A stretch of 64,000 nucleotides of DNA from the NCBI GenBank assembly GCA_001897375.1, contig MKSU01000026.1, forward strand, positions 16,175 through 80,174, written 5' to 3'. The DNA comes from Sphingomonas sp. 67-36. Lineage in GTDB: Bacteria > Pseudomonadota > Alphaproteobacteria > Sphingomonadales > Sphingomonadaceae. Under the pieces are notes generated by a model that was not told where the DNA came from, did not search any database, and worked only from the letters and a program-made list of their open reading frames with translations. The position numbers and the translations under genes were made by a program. Of the stretch, positions 62,814-64,000 are shown one piece after another (the stretch's first letter is position 1; each line of letters opens with the position of its first letter).

Positions 62814-63593
62814 ATGAGCGATGCGATCGAAACAGTCGCGGCGATGCTGCGCGAGGCGGCGGAGACGCGGACGCCCGTGCCTCCGGTGGCGCCGCTGCTG
62901 CCGGCGGGCGATCTCGATGCGGCCTATGCCGTGCAGGAGGTCAACACCCGCGCCGCGCTGGCGTCCGGGCGGCGGCTGATCGGGCGCAAGATCGGCCTCA
63001 CCTCGGTCGCCGTGCAGCGGCAATTGGGAGTGGACCAGCCCGATTACGGGATGCTGTTCGCCGACATGGGCTATGACGATCGCGCCGACATCCCGGCCGA
63101 CGCGGTGCTCCAGCCGCGCATCGAGGCGGAGGTGGCGCTGGTGCTCGGCGCGGACCTGACGAGCGAGCGCAACAGCCTCGCCGACGTGATCGCTGCCACC
63201 GCCTTCGCGCTGCCGTGTCTCGAGATCGTCGGCAGCCGCATCGCCGACTGGAAGATCGGCATCGTCGATACGATCGCGGACAACGCTTCTTCCGGCGCGT
63301 TCGTGCTGGGCGCGACGCCGCGCCCGCTGTCGGCGCTCGATCTCAGGATGTGCGGCATGGTGCTGGAAAAGAACGGCGAACCGGCCTCGACCGGTGTGGG
63401 GCAGGCGTGTCTCGGCAACCCGCTCAACGCCGCGCGCTGGCTCGCCGACGTGATGGCGCGCGCGGGGCGGCCGCTGCGCGCGGGGGACGTGATCCTGTCC
63501 GGCGCCTTGGGGCCGATGACGCCGGTGGCGGCGGGCGATCTGGTCGAGGCGCGGATCAACGGCCTCGGCTCGGTCGCCGCGCGTTTCGTATAG
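62814..63593 (+). CDS. mhpD: 2-oxopent-4-enoate hydratase (MhpD family)
   Basis: 259 residues: [32 protein letters not shown] (metal Glu pair), [12 protein letters not shown], and [15 protein letters not shown]. It adds water to 2-oxopent-4-enoate to give 4-hydroxy-2-oxovalerate, the substrate of the aldolase that normally follows. The related 4-oxalocrotonate decarboxylase has the same fold, so that alternative remains. Followed 11 bases later by the acetaldehyde dehydrogenase gene. Confidence 0.92.
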   Translation: MSDAIETVAAMLREAAETRTPVPPVAPLLPAGDLDAAYAVQEVNTRAALASGRRLIGRKIGLTSVAVQRQLGVDQPDYGMLFADMGYDDRADIPADAVLQPRIEAEVALVLGADLTSERNSLADVIAATAFALPCLEIVGSRIADWKIGIVDTIADNASSGAFVLGATPRPLSALDLRMCGMVLEKNGEPASTGVGQACLGNPLNAARWLADVMARAGRPLRAGDVILSGALGPMTPVAAGDLVEARINGLGSVAARFV

Positions 63594-63604
63594 GAGTGTC
63601 GACG

Positions 63605-64000
63605 TTGAGCAGAGTGAAGGCGGCGATCATCGGATCGGGGAACATAGGTACGGATCTGATGGTGAAGATGCTTCGGGGATCGGAGCATATGGAGCTTGCG
63701 GCGGTGGTGGGGATCGATGCCGCGTCGGAGGGTCTGGCGATGGCGCGGGCGCGCGGGGTGGCGACGACGCACGAGGGGATCGAGGGGTTGCGGAAGCTCG
63801 CCTGCTATGGCGAGATCGGCATCGCGTTCGACGCGACGTCTGCCTATGCGCACAAGGTCCACGACGCGGCGCTGCGCGCGGACGGCATCCAGGTGGTGGA
63901 CCTCACCCCGGCGGCGATCGGGCCGTTCACGGTGCCGCCGGTCAACATGGAGGCGCATCTCGACCAGCCCAACGTCAACATGGTGACGTGCGGCGGGCAG
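63605..64000 (+). CDS. mhpF: Acetaldehyde dehydrogenase (acylating), N-terminal part
   Basis: The first 132 residues, cut by the right edge. Start TTG 63605 with AGGAG eight bases before; GTG 63614 is less well spaced. [18 protein letters not shown] is the NAD motif (Gly10, 12, 15), and NMVTCGGQ at the edge holds the catalytic Cys129. It turns acetaldehyde, released by the HOA aldolase, into acetyl-CoA. The aldolase gene (mhpE-type) is expected just beyond the window. Confidence 0.94.
   Translation, partial: MSRVKAAIIGSGNIGTDLMVKMLRGSEHMELAAVVGIDAASEGLAMARARGVATTHEGIEGLRKLACYGEIGIAFDATSAYAHKVHDAALRADGIQVVDLTPAAIGPFTVPPVNMEAHLDQPNVNMVTCGGQ

Overview
The window is uniformly GC-rich DNA, densely coding on both strands, with no rRNA, tRNA, CRISPR array, phage gene or insertion sequence that I can see. 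Two TonB-dependent receptors, many short-chain dehydrogenases (SDR), Rieske oxygenases, SnoaL-fold proteins, a sulfotransferase, a RibBA with a dead second domain and a Ku/LigD pair together point to an alphaproteobacterium, most likely a sphingomonad (Sphingomonas/Novosphingobium/Rhizorhabdus type). That assignment is inferred from gene content only.

Region A (bases 1-41,000) reads as an accessory catabolic block for a polycyclic, steroid- or terpenoid-like compound. It has an acyl-CoA ligase (cut by the left edge), an amidohydrolase, an amidase, two Rieske oxygenases of the KshA/DAF-36 type, an Old Yellow Enzyme, a luciferase-like monooxygenase with a possible FMN reductase partner, a Baeyer-Villiger-type flavoprotein, a thiolase, a ketosteroid isomerase with all catalytic residues, nine SDRs, four further SnoaL-like proteins, two TonB receptors and an MFS carrier. 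Four Lrp/AsnC regulators (two ATGA-overlapping pairs), a LuxR-type and an AraC-type protein are candidate regulators. Six promoter regions carry the same wide inverted repeat (TTGCGTA/TACGCAA-like arms, central CG steps exactly 24 bp apart). I know of no description of this operator; it would tie the block into one regulon.

Region B (40,987-46,616, all minus strand) is a housekeeping/stress island: egtD and egtB (ergothioneine synthesis), then ligD and ku (bacterial end joining).

Region C (46,820 to the right edge) is a second catabolic block. A four-gene operon (ThDP decarboxylase/synthase-like enzyme, aldehyde dehydrogenase, kynureninase, amino-acid permease) is followed by a convergent LysR regulator, an ACMSD-type decarboxylase, a VOC protein with an aspartate-dehydrogenase homologue, and then a tight operon: FAH-family enzyme, an ABC importer (binding protein, permease, ATPase) with a VOC dioxygenase candidate inside it, alpha/beta hydrolase, amino-/hydroxymuconic semialdehyde dehydrogenase, 2-oxopent-4-enoate hydratase and acetaldehyde dehydrogenase (cut by the right edge). 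This resembles the 3-hydroxyanthranilate/2-aminomuconate meta-cleavage route, but without the usual cupin 3-hydroxyanthranilate dioxygenase. Four promoter regions share a 20-bp LysR-type element, (C/T)TAT-N12-ATA(A/G/T), suggesting one LysR regulon.

Starts were chosen from ribosome-binding sites and overlaps. Functions come from motifs and remembered family sequences; no database search was possible.
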